Positions 5,187-5,808 of a stretch of 5,808 nucleotides of DNA are shown here, piece after piece; within the stretch, counting starts at the first letter, position 1, and every line of letters begins with the position of its first letter. The stretch is from Anaerolineae bacterium (GTDB lineage: Bacteria; Chloroflexota; Anaerolineae; JAAYZQ01): contig JAFGOG010000442.1 in NCBI GenBank assembly GCA_016926595.1, positions 1 through 5,808 on the forward strand, read 5' to 3'. Position numbers and translations under genes: made by a program. The notes under the pieces are model-generated. The model did no database searches and was not told the DNA's origin. It was given only the letters and a program-made list of their open reading frames with translations.

Positions 5187-5808
5187 TCACTTACGCGCAT
5201 CTGTTACTATCCCACGCAGCAGCCAGACAAAGAGGAGCAGGCCGGCAAAGCGCAGGGCCGCTGAGATGACAAAGATAGGACGCAGGCCGATCCAGTCGGC
5301 CAGGGCAGCGCCGAGCAGCGGTCCGGCAAAAGCGGTAACATTGATCAGCGAAGTGTAAAGGGCGATGTAGGTGGGGCGGTGGTCAGAGGGGCAGACTGCC
5401 AGCATGAGATTGAACAGCGCCAGGTTGCAGCCCGACCAGGCCATGCCGCCCAGGACAGAGGTGGGGATCATCCACTCAATCGACGGCACGAGTGCGGTCA
5501 AAAAGGCGTACAGGGCCACACCAAGAGCTGCAACGATCAACAGCCAGCGGTCGCCCCGCCTGGTGCTGATCTTGCCCCAATATAGATAGCCGGCGATGGT
5601 GCTGAGGCTGACGATGGTGGCGATCAGGCCAATCCAGCCATCGCTGGCGTCCAGCTCACGCACGCGCAGGATCGACCACAGGGCAGCCGGCAGGTAGATC
5701 CCCCAGTAAAAGACAAAAGAGGCAGCCGCGAACCGGGCAAACGCGCGCTGGGCCAGGATATCAGCCAAAGCGCGGCGCAGTGATAGCCGCCCAACCTTAC
5801 CCTTGGGC
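5187..5808 (-). CDS. MFS transporter, C-terminal half (5' end beyond window)
   Basis: The frame is open from the right edge (first full codon ends at 5807) to TGA at 5187, giving 206 residues. These are one half of a Major Facilitator Superfamily permease: six predicted membrane helices at about 26-47, 58-78, 88-108, 112-138, 147-170 and 177-198. They are preceded by a basic cytoplasmic loop (PKGKVGRLSLRRALAD) typical of the centre of a 12-helix protein. GYLYWGKISTRRGDR between the second and third helices matches the MFS motif-A loop in the C-terminal half. The TTG at 5768 is not a real start: the coding frame continues to the edge without a stop. The Nudix gene begins 16 nt after the stop, so the two probably form an operon. 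Substrate cannot be assigned; FAGPLLGAALADWIG is reminiscent of drug or metabolite exporters, but this is weak. Confidence 0.88.
   Translation of the reverse strand, partial: PKGKVGRLSLRRALADILAQRAFARFAAASFVFYWGIYLPAALWSILRVRELDASDGWIGLIATIVSLSTIAGYLYWGKISTRRGDRWLLIVAALGVALYAFLTALVPSIEWMIPTSVLGGMAWSGCNLALFNLMLAVCPSDHRPTYIALYTSLINVTAFAGPLLGAALADWIGLRPIFVISAALRFAGLLLFVWLLRGIVTDARK

Noticed and set aside
1..5808. An undescribed defence, mobile or multi-gene novel system
   Set aside because: Every substantial gene except the 22-residue tail at the left edge belongs to a recognisable family. There are no repeats with CRISPR spacing, no transposase or integrase, and no tRNA or attachment site visible.

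Overview
The window comes from a GC-rich bacterial chromosome: sampled 60-base blocks are about 60-68% G+C outside one gene. Its promoters are sigma-70 type and its AGGAGG-like ribosome binding sites are strong, with frequent GTG starts. The gene mix is a sensorless SpoIIE/RsbU phosphatase, a YgeY-like M20 hydrolase and a CslA-like membrane glycosyltransferase. Together with a degenerate CCGCC/GGCGG inverted-repeat element, this suggests Chloroflexota (for example an Anaerolineae-like lineage). That placement is inference from gene style, not proof.

Layout. Bases 1-70 hold the probable tail of a plus-strand gene, followed by a textbook Rho-independent terminator (94-124). A minus-strand cluster follows, read right to left: M20 metallohydrolase (2845-1655), flavin reductase-like protein (1537-974), then PP2C-type phosphatase (974-141). 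The last two overlap by one base (TAGTG). A gap of 117 nt with an imperfect hairpin separates the hydrolase from the reductase. A compact divergent promoter region at 2846-2982 drives the hydrolase cluster leftward and a processive family-2 glycosyltransferase (2983-4515) rightward. Convergent with the glycosyltransferase is a second minus-strand pair: the C-terminal half of an MFS transporter, running off the right edge (stop at 5187), then a Nudix hydrolase (4543-5170). The Nudix N-terminal domain is split by an apparent frameshift near 5113-5120.

How the genes fit together. Shared promoter and spacing suggest the hydrolase, reductase and phosphatase may be co-transcribed, but no single pathway ties them together. 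The glycosyltransferase is predicted to build or export a beta-linked polysaccharide at the membrane. The MFS and Nudix genes look like a transport and nucleotide-sanitation pair. The Nudix gene has clearly lower G+C (about 50% by hand count) than its neighbours, which suggests a separate origin.

I see no CRISPR array, insertion sequence, tRNA, rRNA or phage module, and no clear undescribed multi-gene system. The most notable points are the Nudix frameshift, the back-to-back promoters with recurring CGCCAAG half-sites, and the sensorless phosphatase coupled to a flavoprotein. No gene-free stretch exceeds 300 bases.
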